Positions 39,560 to 47,669 of a stretch of 64,000 nt of DNA are shown here, piece by piece. Both the position numbers and the translations under genes were made by a program. Below the pieces are notes generated by a model. It was given only the letters and a program-made list of their open reading frames with translations. It made no database searches and had not been told where the DNA came from. The DNA comes from DATCLS01 sp035296625 (lineage in GTDB: Bacteria; Actinomycetota; Acidimicrobiia; Acidimicrobiales; VFJN01): contig DATHAO010000023.1 of the NCBI GenBank assembly GCA_035296625.1, forward strand, positions 84,763 to 148,762, given 5' to 3'. How positions within the stretch are numbered: position 1 is the stretch's first letter; the number at the start of each line of letters is the position of its first letter.

Positions 39560-40468
39560 TCACGCCCGGTAGCGGCCGATGGCCGGCGCGAAGGCATCGG
39601 CGTCGCGGCCGAACACGGTGACGCCGTCGATGCCGAGATCGGCCAGGCGGGAGAGCTGGACGGCGAGGTCGTCGGCCCGCCCCACGAGCAAGAACGGGCT
39701 GTCCGCCAGCATGTCGGCCGGCACGCCGGCCTCCGCGAAGTCGGCGAGCGCGGCCGCCCGGTCGTCGGTGACGGCGGCCCGCTGGGAGAGGAGGTCGATG
39801 CGCAGCGGGCGGTCGCCGACCGCCGAACGGTGGGCCGCCGCCGCCCGGACGCGGGCCAGCCGGTCGGCCAGTCCGTCCCAGCCGAAGTGGGACAGCTCGG
39901 TGTGGACCCGCTCGGTGCCGGATGTGAAGCCGACGAGGCCGGCCATGTCGGCCTGGGCGCCGGCCAGGTCGAGCACCCGGTCCCCGTTGCCGCCCACGAG
40001 CAGCGGCGGTGTGACCGGCGGCAACCCGGTGGCCGCGCCCACCAGGCCGAGCGCTGGCTCGTCGACGGTCTCGCCGGCCAGGAGGCGCCGCAGCGCGGGA
40101 ACCGTGGCGGCCAGCCGGTCGACCCGCTCGCCGGGCGGTGGATAGCGCAACCCCGCCTGGACGAACTCGTCGCGGGCGTGGCCGGCGCCGAGGCCGAGCA
40201 CAAGGCGGCCGTCGGTCAGCAGATCGGTGGTGGCGGCCGCGCGGGCCAGCAGCAGGGGGTTCCAGAACTCGACGTTGAGCACATAGGTGCCCACCCGCAG
40301 GCGATCGGTGGCCGCCGCGGCCGCCACCATCGCGGCGAACGGGTCGACCAGGCCGACGTGGTCTGCGACCCACAGTGTGTCGAATCCGGCCGCCTCGAAC
40401 CGGCGGGTGTCGGCCCGCCATCCGTCAGCCGAGATCGCCGACCAGGCGCTCACCCCGAAGCTCAGCAT
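39560..40468 (-). CDS. luciferase-like, probably F420-dependent oxidoreductase
   Basis: This 302-residue protein has the luciferase-like TIM barrel: FDTLWVADHVGLVDPFAAMV, LRVGTYVLNVEFWNPLLLAR, GRLVLGLGAGHARDEF, VTPPLLVGGNGDRVLDLA and LFGRDADAF near the end. The GAGHARDEF stretch places it in the TIGR03621-like F420 group, from memory. Its substrate is unknown. The start at 40468 is leaderless (TAGCGT, seven bases, ATG). It is on the same strand as the PhoX-like gene but 115 bp away, with its own signals. Confidence 0.9.
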   Translation of the reverse strand: MLSFGVSAWSAISADGWRADTRRFEAAGFDTLWVADHVGLVDPFAAMVAAAAATDRLRVGTYVLNVEFWNPLLLARAAATTDLLTDGRLVLGLGAGHARDEFVQAGLRYPPPGERVDRLAATVPALRRLLAGETVDEPALGLVGAATGLPPVTPPLLVGGNGDRVLDLAGAQADMAGLVGFTSGTERVHTELSHFGWDGLADRLARVRAAAAHRSAVGDRPLRIDLLSQRAAVTDDRAAALADFAEAGVPADMLADSPFLLVGRADDLAVQLSRLADLGIDGVTVFGRDADAFAPAIGRYRA

Positions 40469-40475
40469 GGTCGAC

Positions 40476-40481
40476 ACGCTA
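40476..40481 (-). promoter_or_regulatory. leaderless -10 element TAGCGT
   Basis: TAGCGT, then GTCGACC, then the ATG at 40468 on the minus strand. Confidence 0.5.
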
Positions 40482-40508
40482 CCGAACGGTTGCGTGTCGC
40501 GACGAGCC

Positions 40509-41075
40509 TCAGTTGCGTGAGCGCCACTCGTGGTGGAGCGCGGCGTAGAGCAGCGAGTCGCGCCACGCCCCGTTCGTGAACACGTGGTCGCGCATCCGCC
40601 CCTCGTAGCGGAAGCCCAGGCGCTCGAGGACGGCCCGTGAGGCGGCGTTGTCGGGCCCGGTGGCGGCGGCGACCCGGTGGAGGCCCAGTTCGGTGAACGC
40701 GAAGTCGACCATCGCACCGGCGGCCTCGGTGGCGTAGCCCCGGTGCCAGTGGTCCTTGCGGATGGCGTAGCCGAGCTCGCCGCTGCGGTGGGTGCCGAGG
40801 CCGATGCGCACGAATCCGATCAGCGCGTCCGTCCCCGCCACGACCACGGCCAGGTAGTAGTCGGGGCGGGGGACCGACCGGGCCCGCTCGATGTCGTCCG
40901 CGAGGCGTTGGGCCTGCTCGGCCTCGGTGCGGGTGTCGAAGCTGAGCGACCGGGTGACCTCTGGATCCCCGACGATCGCCATCGTCGCCTCGAGGTCGCC
41001 GGGGACGAAGTCGCGCAGCACGACCCGCCGGCCCGTGATGGTCACGGGGTGCGCGGGCGGGGCCAGCGTCGTCAC
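40509..41075 (-). CDS. GNAT-family N-acetyltransferase (RimJ/RimL type)
   Basis: This 188-residue acetyltransferase begins with the typical VTITGRRVVLRDFVPGDLEA region. It has the acetyl-CoA motif RKDHWHRGYATEAAGAMVDF (Q/R-x-x-G-x-A loop) and the family's LHRVAATGPDNAASRAVLERLGF helix. It acetylates an N-terminus or small amine; the target is unknown. It is 40 bp downstream of the regulator gene at 41116 on the same strand and may be part of its transcript. Confidence 0.9.
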   Translation of the reverse strand: MTTLAPPAHPVTITGRRVVLRDFVPGDLEATMAIVGDPEVTRSLSFDTRTEAEQAQRLADDIERARSVPRPDYYLAVVVAGTDALIGFVRIGLGTHRSGELGYAIRKDHWHRGYATEAAGAMVDFAFTELGLHRVAAATGPDNAASRAVLERLGFRYEGRMRDHVFTNGAWRDSLLYAALHHEWRSRN

Positions 41076-41115
41076 ATCCCGGGCGAGCGGGCCCGCCGGG
41101 CCCGTGGACCGTGGG

Positions 41116-42624
41116 TCACGACCCCAGGGCCGAGGCCGGCGCCCGCCGGAACGTCTCGATCTCGTCGCGTAGCTCGTCAGCCAGGGCCGAGTCGAGCTCC
41201 GGCGAGTTGCGCAGCGCGTTCTCGACCCGCTCGGCGCTCGTCACGATGCCGCCGATGCGGCGGTCGGGATCGAGCTCGAGCACGGGGGCCAGGGCGTCGC
41301 GCGCGCCCTCGAGCTCGCCGCTGCGCACCCGCGCCAGCGCCAGCTCGGCACGGGCTCCGGCGATGTCGCTGAAGGACCGCTCGCTCTCGTGCACCTGCTC
41401 GTAGAGGTCGAGGGCCGAGGCGGCGTGGTCGGCGGCCTCGTCATGGCCGCCGTCGAGGGCCACGTAGGCGCCGGCCGCGTAATAGTGCTGCTTGGCCACC
41501 GGGAACGTGAGCAGGCCGCCGATGCGGTCGAGCTCGTCGGGCAGCAGGGCCTCGCGGGCCGCCAGCGCCCTGCGGACGGCGGCCCGGGCCTCCATGGCGT
41601 TGCCCTGCTGCGCCAGGGCGCGGGCCTCGAGGGCGGGCAGCCATGCGGCGACCGTGCCGCGCACGTCGTCGCCCATGATCATGGTGCCGGCCCGGGCGTA
41701 GCGGACGGCCTCCTGCGGACGGCCGGCCCAGTAGGCGATCAGGCTCTGCAGGCCACGCGACCAGACCCGCAGCCCGAGGTGGTCCGCGTTGTCGGCGCAC
41801 ACGTACATCGTGCGGGCCTGGGTCATGGCGTCGCGCCACTTGCCCAGGTCGTGGCTGGCCTTGGCGAGGAGGCCCGAGGCCACGCTGGCGAGCATGTACA
41901 GCTCGAGCGTGTCGGCGGCGCGCTGGCGGCCCTCGAGGAGCGTGAAGACGCTGTCCTGCGCGGCGACCAGGTCGGTCATGATCGTCGAGATCGGCACCCG
42001 GATGTAGTCGGCGGCCAGCTCGCCGATCTCGGCGCCGAGCTGCTCGACGGCCTCGGGTCCGGCGTTGCGGCTCTCGGCGTAGGAAGTGAAACGCAAGGCA
42101 CGCCGGCTCGACATGGCTACCTGCCTTTCGAGGCTGGACACGCGATCGCCCAGGGGGGAAGGCAGATCGGCGTGGAGGACGGGGGGAGGGGGCACGATCG
42201 CGGCGGCGGACCCAGGCGATCCGTCGACGGCGAGGTGCGTGGCCGGCACCAGATCGGGGACGGCGGTGGGTTCGGCCGCGATGGCCGGCACGGCTGCGGG
42301 GGTCGAGGTGGCATCGAGAATCGTGGCGGGCCGGCGGCTCGGTGTGGCGGTGATCGGGGAGGCGGTGGTCGGGGTGCCGGGAGGCGCCGGCGCCAGCAGC
42401 TCGTCCATCGAGTGGCCCCAGTAGGCCCGGGCCACCCGCCGCTGGGCGGGGCGTGGTGTCGTCCGCACGTCACCGAGCATCCAGCGACGGAGCGTGCGGA
42501 GGCTCAGGCTGGCGTCCTCACCGTTGTCGCGGGCGCAGACCTCGAATCCGGCGACGATTTCTTCCTGCGTGCGCTCGTCTCGAGCCACGAGTGACGCCAA
42601 CAGCGTCGGTCGATCCTCACGCAT
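41116..42624 (-). CDS. helix-turn-helix/TPR-like regulatory protein
   Basis: The 502-residue protein starts at the ATG at 42624. Residues 1-75 contain a helix-turn-helix-like region (SLRTLRRWMLGDVRTTPRPA, RRVARAYWGHSMDELL). Residues 80-150 are an Ala/Pro/Thr-rich linker. The rest (about 165-500) is a run of tetratricopeptide-like helices rich in Ala and Leu. This layout matches regulatory proteins of Streptomyces that carry an N-terminal HTH and TPR repeats (NsdA/BldD-neighbour type). It is divergent from a small basic protein and an RsbW-like ATPase, an arrangement like that of actinomycete developmental loci. The ligand or partner is unknown. Confidence 0.75.
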   Translation of the reverse strand: MREDRPTLLASLVARDERTQEEIVAGFEVCARDNGEDASLSLRTLRRWMLGDVRTTPRPAQRRVARAYWGHSMDELLAPAPPGTPTTASPITATPSRRPATILDATSTPAAVPAIAAEPTAVPDLVPATHLAVDGSPGSAAAIVPPPPVLHADLPSPLGDRVSSLERQVAMSSRRALRFTSYAESRNAGPEAVEQLGAEIGELAADYIRVPISTIMTDLVAAQDSVFTLLEGRQRAADTLELYMLASVASGLLAKASHDLGKWRDAMTQARTMYVCADNADHLGLRVWSRGLQSLIAYWAGRPQEAVRYARAGTMIMGDDVRGTVAAWLPALEARALAQQGNAMEARAAVRRALAAREALLPDELDRIGGLLTFPVAKQHYYAAGAYVALDGGHDEAADHAASALDLYEQVHESERSFSDIAGARAELALARVRSGELEGARDALAPVLELDPDRRIGGIVTSAERVENALRNSPELDSALADELRDEIETFRRAPASALGS

Positions 42625-42871
42625 GCGACCACCTCTCGTGAAATACCGGCGTCACCGTAGGTGAACGTTGGTCGGGTGACCAGCGGCACACCCGCCAAAA
42701 GCGATCAATGTCCGCGTAACGGCAGGTTGGTGACAGGCCAATGACCGATAACCGGCCGGGTGACGCCCTACCCAGAAGGGGGTCGGACATCGCATGATCA
42801 CTTACAAATGGTGGGACGGACCAGGCAGATCCTGCGTCGGAGCGGCGTCGACCAGGGAAGGAGGCGGACAG
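42625..42871. promoter_or_regulatory. shared divergent promoter region
   Basis: This 247-bp gap is less GC-rich than its surroundings. It should hold the promoters of the leftward regulator and the rightward two-gene operon. I could not define convincing -35/-10 pairs or a palindrome in it. Confidence 0.35.
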
Positions 42872-43057
42872 TTGAGCGACGTCAGCGTGCGGGTCAGGAT
42901 CAGCGACTTCCTCACCGACCGCCGCTACGCGATCTGCGTCGACCGTGAGCAGCACGGACACTGGGTCATCGACGTCGACGATGCCCGCAAGCTCTACCGC
43001 GATCTGGGCGAGGCCCTCGATGCACTCACCCGGCTCGGTCCGGAGCGCGACCTGTGA
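42872..43057 (+). CDS. small protein of an ATPase-linked pair
   Basis: A TTG at 42872, seven bases after AAGGAGG, starts a 61-residue protein (LSDVSVRVRISDFLTDRRYA to LTRLGPERDL). An ATG at 42794 would give 87 residues but has no ribosome site. The protein looks like a compact alpha/beta domain with no membrane segment or cysteine cluster. Its stop overlaps the start of the RsbW-like ATPase gene (GTGA). Small proteins in this position are common beside such ATPases in Streptomyces regulatory loci, though this one is not clearly a DUF397 protein. Confidence 0.72.
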   Translation: MSDVSVRVRISDFLTDRRYAICVDREQHGHWVIDVDDARKLYRDLGEALDALTRLGPERDL

Positions 43058-43626
43058 GTTGGGCCGTCGCCCCGCTGGCCGTCGCCTCCGACCACCCCTG
43101 GCGCAGCCGGCGTGAGCGCGCCTGGCCGTCCCCCGCGGCTGGTCCGCTGAGCAGGGCGCCGGGCTCCCAGCGGCGTCCCCGTGGATCCGGGACGTCCCGC
43201 TCGGCGTCGTTCGGGTTCCCCCTCCTGAACACGGCCCCGCGCCGCGCCCGTCGCCACACGGTCGAGTTCGCGCGCCAGTGGGGGCTCGACGAGCTGGTCG
43301 AGCCCGCCGAGCTGGTGGTCTCCGAGCTGATGACGAATGCCCTCGAGGCCTCGCGCCGCGGCCTCGGGCGCCGGCTCAACGCCGTGGCGGCGCTCGTGGC
43401 GCCGCTCGAGCTGCGCCTCCTGGTCGAGCACCCGCGCCTGCGCATCGAGGTGCGCGACCACAACCCCAAGCCCCCTGTGATGGACGAGCCGGACCTCACC
43501 GGCGAGCGAGGCCGCGGCCTCCTGCTCGTCGATGCCTACGCCGACTTCTGGGGCTACCACCGTCTTCCGGCGGGCGGCAAGGTCGTCTGGTGCGTCATCG
43601 CACCGCCGCCCGACGACGCCCCCTGA
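43054..43626 (+). CDS. RsbW-like ATP-binding (anti-sigma-type) protein
   Basis: The GTG overlapping the previous stop gives 190 residues. After a basic, poorly conserved N-terminal stretch of about 55 residues, the HATPase_c_2 domain has the N box LVVSELMTNALEASRRG, the G1 box VRDHNPKPPV, and G2 TGERGRGLLLVDAYADFWGY. These are the signatures of anti-sigma or regulatory ATPases in actinobacteria. With the small protein and the divergent regulator at 41116 it forms a locus like those controlling development or secondary metabolism in Streptomyces. It is the second RsbW-like protein in the window (the other is at 4398). Two hairpins follow. Confidence 0.85.
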   Translation: MSWAVAPLAVASDHPWRSRRERAWPSPAAGPLSRAPGSQRRPRGSGTSRSASFGFPLLNTAPRRARRHTVEFARQWGLDELVEPAELVVSELMTNALEASRRGLGRRLNAVAALVAPLELRLLVEHPRLRIEVRDHNPKPPVMDEPDLTGERGRGLLLVDAYADFWGYHRLPAGGKVVWCVIAPPPDDAP

Positions 43627-43670
43627 CGGGAGCGACGGACACCCCCCTCCCTCGCACCCGGTGGGTGCTC

Positions 43671-43699
43671 GGACCGGCTCGCCATCCCCGAGCCGGTCC
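43671..43699 (+). terminator. hairpin terminator after the ATPase gene
   Basis: GGACCGGCTCG and CGAGCCGGTCC form a perfect 11-bp stem with a 7-base loop, 45 bp after the stop. No T tract is present. Confidence 0.6.
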
Positions 43700-43747
43700 T
43701 TGCGCGCCCGGCCACCGCTCGGTGGTGCGTTCCGCCCAGAGGCGCGA

Positions 43748-43780
43748 CGAGGGGCCGGCCCCGTCGGGACCGGCCCCTCG
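43748..43780 (-). terminator. hairpin terminator after hppA
   Basis: CGAGGGGCCGG (43748-43758) and CCGGCCCCTCG (43770-43780) form a perfect 11-bp stem with an 11-base loop, just beyond the hppA stop at 43797. Confidence 0.65.
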
Positions 43781-43796
43781 CTCGTAGGTACCGAGG

Positions 43797-46202
43797 TCAG
43801 TCCTTGAGCGCTCCGGTGGCCGCCATGGCCGGCTCGCTCGGGCCCGACTCGCCGGCGACGCCACCCGACGCGCGCTTGGAGAAGGCGATGGCGCCAAGCA
43901 GCACGAGGAGCGCCACCCCGGCGACGGCGTAGGCCGCCGGCTCGGGCGTCGTGGCCAGGACGTTGTCGTCGCTGATGTTCGACAGGCTGATGACCGCCGG
44001 GAGGATCAGCAACGACACCAGGTTCATGACCTTGATCAGCGGGTTCAGGGCCGGGCCGGCCGTGTCCTTGAACGGGTCGCCCACCGTGTCGCCGATGACG
44101 GCGGCCTTGTGGGCGTCGGACCCCTTGCCGCCGTGGTGCCCGTCCTCGATGAACTTCTTGGCGTTGTCCCAGGCGCCACCCGAGTTGGACAGGTAGTTCG
44201 CCATGAGCTGTCCCACGAGGATGACCGCGGCCAGGAACGCGCCGAGGGCCGTGTAGCCGATGCCGAAGCCGATGATCACCGGCGTGAGCACGGCCAGCAG
44301 GGCCGGGGTGGACAGCTCCCGCAGCGAGGCCCGGGTGCAGATGTCGATGACCGGGGCGTAGTCCGGCCGCTTCTCGCCGGACATGATCTTGCCGTCGGCG
44401 AACTGGTTGCGTACCTCCTGCACCACGACGCCGGCCGTGCGCTGGACGGCGCGGATGGCGAGGCTCGAGAACAGGAACGGCACGGCGCCGCCGATGAGCA
44501 GGCCGATGAACACCTTGGGATCGGCCACGTTGATCGGGACGGCGCCGAAGATGCCCTGCGAGGTGTTCTCGGCCGAGTCGATGAGCGACTGCGGCAGCAG
44601 CTCGTTGGCCGAGGTCTCGATGAAGCTGGCGAACAGCGCCACGGCGGCGATCACCGCCGAGCCGATGGCGAAGCCCTTGGTGACGGCCTTGGTGGTGTTG
44701 CCCACGGCGTCGAGGCTCACCATGATCCGCTCGGCTTCGCCGTGGAACTCGCCGGTCATCTCGGCGATGCCGGCCGCGTTGTCGGCGACCGGGCCGAAGG
44801 TGTCCTCGGACACGACCACGCCGGTCGTGGCGAGCATGCCCATGCCGGTCAGGGCGACGAGGTAGAGCGTGAACTGCGTGTCGCCGGCGCCGAGGCCGAT
44901 GGCGGCGGAGAGGGCGACGGCGATGGCGACGATGGCCCACACGGAGGACTCGAGGCCCGAGGAGGTGCCGGCCAGAACCGTGGTGGCCGGACCGGTCTCG
45001 GTGGCGTCCGCGATCTCCTGCACGGGGCGGGTCTCCGTCGACGTGTAGTACTCGGTGATGCGGCTCGCCACCTGGGCGAGGATCAGGCCGATGACGACGG
45101 CGCCGAACATGCGCCAGCCGACGTTCTCGATGCGGCCGTCGGGGTTGCCGACGTAGATCAACGCCACGGCGAGCGTGCCGAGCACCGTGAGCACGCCGGC
45201 GGCGAGGAAGCCGCGGTTGATCGGCGCCATGGCCGACCTGTCGTTGTCCCGCGCCTTGACCACGAACACGCCCACGATCGAGGCGAGCACGCCCACGGCG
45301 CGTGCGGCCAGCGGGAACAGGGCGCCGGCGGCCCACAGGGCCGGCCGGTCGGGGAAGATCCGCTGGAAGGCGGGGACGCCGAGGATGATCGAGGCGACGA
45401 GGGTGACCTCGTAGGACTCGAACAGGTCCGACGCCATGCCGGCGCAGTCGCCCACATTGTCGCCCACGTTGTCGGCGATCGTGGCGGGGTTGCGGGGGTC
45501 GTCCTCGGGGATGCCCGCCTCGACCTTCCCGACGAGGTCGGCCCCGACGTCGGCGGCCTTGGTGAAGATGCCGCCGCCGACCCGGAGGAAGAGGGCCAGC
45601 AGCGAGCCGCCGAAGCCGAAGCCGACGAGGATCGCCGAGCTGGTGTTCTGGAACACCATCATGATCAGCGTGGCGCCGATGAGACCGAGGCCGACGCAGA
45701 ACATGCCGCAGACGCCACCGGTCCGAAACGCCACCTGCAGGGCCGGGGCGAGCTTGCCCGTGCCGGCGGCCGCCGCGGTGCGGACGTTGCCCCGCACGGC
45801 CAGGCCCATGCCGATGAAGCCGGTCAGGCCCGACATGAGGCAGCCCGCGACGAACGCCAACGTGCGGAACAGGCCCGACTGGAAGAACGACAGCGCCTCG
45901 CTGCCGTCGCCCCGCTCGACGGCGACCGACGTCACGAAGACGATCACGGCCAAGGGGACGAGGATCACGCCGATCGTGCGGAACTGGCGGCTCAGGTAGG
46001 CGGTCGCGCCCTCCTGGATCGCCTTGGCGATCTCGATCATCTTCGGCGTGCCCTGGTCGGCGGCGAGCACGCCGCGCATCAGAGCGAAGCCGACGGCCAG
46101 GGCCAGCAGGGCCGTGAGCGCGGATCCGACGAGGATGAGCCACTCACCCCCGGCCAAGGTGAAGTCTTGGTAGCCGCCTTCGGCGGCCAGCAACGCGGAC
46201 AT
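43797..46202 (-). CDS. hppA: membrane-bound proton-translocating pyrophosphatase (K+-independent type)
   Basis: This 801-residue integral membrane enzyme hydrolyses pyrophosphate and pumps protons. The substrate motif is DVGADLVGKVEAGIPEDDPR, continuing NPATIADNVGDNVGDCAGMA, and the C-terminal signature is GDTVGDPFKDTAGPALNPLI. The lysine of GNTTKAVTKG, where K+-dependent enzymes have alanine, marks it as the K+-independent proton-pumping class. About sixteen transmembrane helices are present. GGAGGA precedes the ATG at 46202. It follows a DtxR-family gene by only 22 bp on the same strand, so the two are probably co-transcribed, which is unusual. It would recover energy from biosynthetic pyrophosphate. 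Confidence 0.95.
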   Translation of the reverse strand: MSALLAAEGGYQDFTLAGGEWLILVGSALTALLALAVGFALMRGVLAADQGTPKMIEIAKAIQEGATAYLSRQFRTIGVILVPLAVIVFVTSVAVERGDGSEALSFFQSGLFRTLAFVAGCLMSGLTGFIGMGLAVRGNVRTAAAAGTGKLAPALQVAFRTGGVCGMFCVGLGLIGATLIMMVFQNTSSAILVGFGFGGSLLALFLRVGGGIFTKAADVGADLVGKVEAGIPEDDPRNPATIADNVGDNVGDCAGMASDLFESYEVTLVASIILGVPAFQRIFPDRPALWAAGALFPLAARAVGVLASIVGVFVVKARDNDRSAMAPINRGFLAAGVLTVLGTLAVALIYVGNPDGRIENVGWRMFGAVVIGLILAQVASRITEYYTSTETRPVQEIADATETGPATTVLAGTSSGLESSVWAIVAIAVALSAAIGLGAGDTQFTLYLVALTGMGMLATTGVVVSEDTFGPVADNAAGIAEMTGEFHGEAERIMVSLDAVGNTTKAVTKGFAIGSAVIAAVALFASFIETSANELLPQSLIDSAENTSQGIFGAVPINVADPKVFIGLLIGGAVPFLFSSLAIRAVQRTAGVVVQEVRNQFADGKIMSGEKRPDYAPVIDICTRASLRELSTPALLAVLTPVIIGFGIGYTALGAFLAAVILVGQLMANYLSNSGGAWDNAKKFIEDGHHGGKGSDAHKAAVIGDTVGDPFKDTAGPALNPLIKVMNLVSLLILPAVISLSNISDDNVLATTPEPAAYAVAGVALLVLLGAIAFSKRASGGVAGESGPSEPAMAATGALKD

Positions 46203-46224
46203 GCGTGTCCTCCTACGTCCTTGC

Positions 46225-46926
46225 TCAGGGTCTCGTGGAGCCGTTCGGCCGGGGCCCGGCCGATCGGCGTGTCTTGGTGACGTACACCTGGCGGGCCACC
46301 CGCTCCCCGAGGGTGCGGGTGTGCCCGTCGACCTCGACGACCAGAGGGCCGTCGAAGGGGTGCTTCTCGATGACGGCGACCTCGACGCCCGGGCGCACCC
46401 CGAGCGTGTCGAGGAACGACACGATCTCGGCGTCGGTCGAACCCGACACGGCGATCTCGGCGATGTCGCCCGGCTCGAGCTCGTAAAGCTCGGGCGTGGC
46501 GGGCAGGTCGGCGTCCTCGGGTTCGGGGATCGGGAAACCGTGCGGGCAGGTCAAGGGCCGGTGCAGCGCTGTGTACAGGCGCTCGGTGACCTCGTCGGGC
46601 ATCTCGTGCTCGAAGGACACGGCGTAGGCGTCGGCCTCGTTCCAGGCGTAGCCGAGCATGTCTGCGAGGAAGCGCTCGACGATGCGGTGCCGGCGGATGG
46701 CCGCCACCGCGGCCCGCCGCCCGTCGGGGGTGAACGTGACGCCCTGGTAGGGCCGGTGCACGACGAAGTCGCGGTCCGCCAGGCGCTTCACGAGCGTCGT
46801 GACGGTGCCCGGCGAGAGCCCCAGCGTCTCGGCCAGCGAGCCGGTGTGCGCCTCCGACCCGTCGCGCGTCGACCGGTAGATCGCCTTCAGCGCTTCGCGC
46901 TCGGACTTGGTGAGGTCGGTGAGCAT
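46225..46926 (-). CDS. DtxR/MntR-family metal-dependent regulator
   Basis: The ATG at 46926 gives 233 residues with the three-domain DtxR layout. The winged helix is SLAETLGLSPGTVTTLVKRL. The dimerisation/metal domain has FEHEMPDEVTERLYTALHRP and CPHGFPIPEP. The C-terminal SH3-like FeoA domain includes LEPGDIAEIAVSGSTDAEIV and KHPFDGPLVVEVDG. The Glu and His of FEHEM are conserved metal ligands, but the Cys-Glu pair of iron-type DtxR/IdeR is not obvious, so Mn2+ is at least as likely as Fe2+. A TTTTTGGCGCCTCGAAAA stretch at 46931-46948 may be an autoregulatory site. It is followed by hppA. Confidence 0.9.
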   Translation of the reverse strand: MLTDLTKSEREALKAIYRSTRDGSEAHTGSLAETLGLSPGTVTTLVKRLADRDFVVHRPYQGVTFTPDGRRAAVAAIRRHRIVERFLADMLGYAWNEADAYAVSFEHEMPDEVTERLYTALHRPLTCPHGFPIPEPEDADLPATPELYELEPGDIAEIAVSGSTDAEIVSFLDTLGVRPGVEVAVIEKHPFDGPLVVEVDGHTRTLGERVARQVYVTKTRRSAGPRPNGSTRP

Positions 46927-46930
46927 GTGG

Positions 46931-46948
46931 TTTTTGGCGCCTCGAAAA
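46931..46948 (-). promoter_or_regulatory. possible DtxR-family autoregulatory site
   Basis: TTTTTGGCGCCTCGAAAA ends four bases before the regulator's start codon. It has a GGCGCC palindromic core with A/T runs on both sides, unusual in this GC-rich DNA. The symmetry is imperfect. Confidence 0.35.
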
Positions 46949-47162
46949 CGCGCTTGGAGGTACGGGGCGACCAGGTTTGCTAGCACGCAGAGCGGGGTGA
47001 GGGAAAGCGGAGATCGTGGCGCCCGCCCGCTATTGACCGAAACAGCGGCGGATGTCACCGCAATCGACGAGCAGTTCACCCGGCTCTCGAACACGACGGA
47101 GCATGCGGGCGGCCGCGATACCACGTGGGGGGGACCACGTCTCGCGATCGGGTTTCTGCGGA

Positions 47163-47194
47163 GTGGCCGGGTGGCCGGGTGGCCGGGTGGCCGG
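47163..47194. repeat. four tandem copies of GTGGCCGG
   Basis: An exact 8-bp unit is repeated four times just downstream of the MaoC gene. The rest of the 281-bp gap (46927-47207) shows only the candidate DtxR-type site. Unit-number variation between strains would be expected. Confidence 0.8.
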
Positions 47195-47207
47195 GCAACG
47201 CGTCCGG

Positions 47208-47669
47208 TCAGGCGAGCCAGCGGCTGAGGGCGTCGACGACGCAGACAGGCTTGTCGCCATCCTCCACCTCGACCGTCACCCGGATCGTCGTCTGGATGCC
47301 GCCCGTCACCTCGTCGCACGCCACCAGGTCGGCCGACGCCCGGACCCGGCGACCCACCGGCAGCGGCCCCGGGAACCGGACCCGGCCGGTGCCGTAGTTG
47401 AGGCCGAGCGACGCGCCCCGCACCTCGACCAGCTTGGGCAGCAGCATGTTCGTCAGGGACAGCGTGAGGTAGCGGTGGGCGATCGGCCCGCCGAAGGGGC
47501 TCTCGCGTCGGGCGCGGGCGACGTCGACGTGGATCCACTGCCGGTCGCCGGTGGCGTCGGCGAACCGGTCGACCCGCGCCTGGTCGACCTCGACCCAGTC
47601 GCTGGTGCCGAGCCGCCGGCCGACGGCGGCCCGCACCTCGTCGAGCGAGGCGAACGTGGTCGCGGCCAC
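47208..47669 (-). CDS. MaoC-family (R)-specific enoyl-CoA hydratase
   Basis: This 153-residue single hotdog protein has the hydratase motif RFADATGDRQWIHVDVARAR followed by SPFGGPIAHRYLTLSL, with the catalytic Asp/His pair of the MaoC/PhaJ family. It hydrates trans-2-enoyl-CoA to the (R)-hydroxy form or acts on related substrates. The GTG start at 47669 overlaps the acyl-CoA dehydrogenase stop (TAGTG), so it is translated with that enzyme. A dehydrogenase plus a hydratase provides two successive beta-oxidation steps. Confidence 0.92.
   Translation of the reverse strand: MAATTFASLDEVRAAVGRRLGTSDWVEVDQARVDRFADATGDRQWIHVDVARARRESPFGGPIAHRYLTLSLTNMLLPKLVEVRGASLGLNYGTGRVRFPGPLPVGRRVRASADLVACDEVTGGIQTTIRVTVEVEDGDKPVCVVDALSRWLA

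Noticed and set aside
42994..46143. A minus-strand frame of over 1000 codons overlapping hppA in another register
   Set aside because: It is Arg/Gly/His-rich with no domain motifs, while the true hppA frame has every pyrophosphatase motif.
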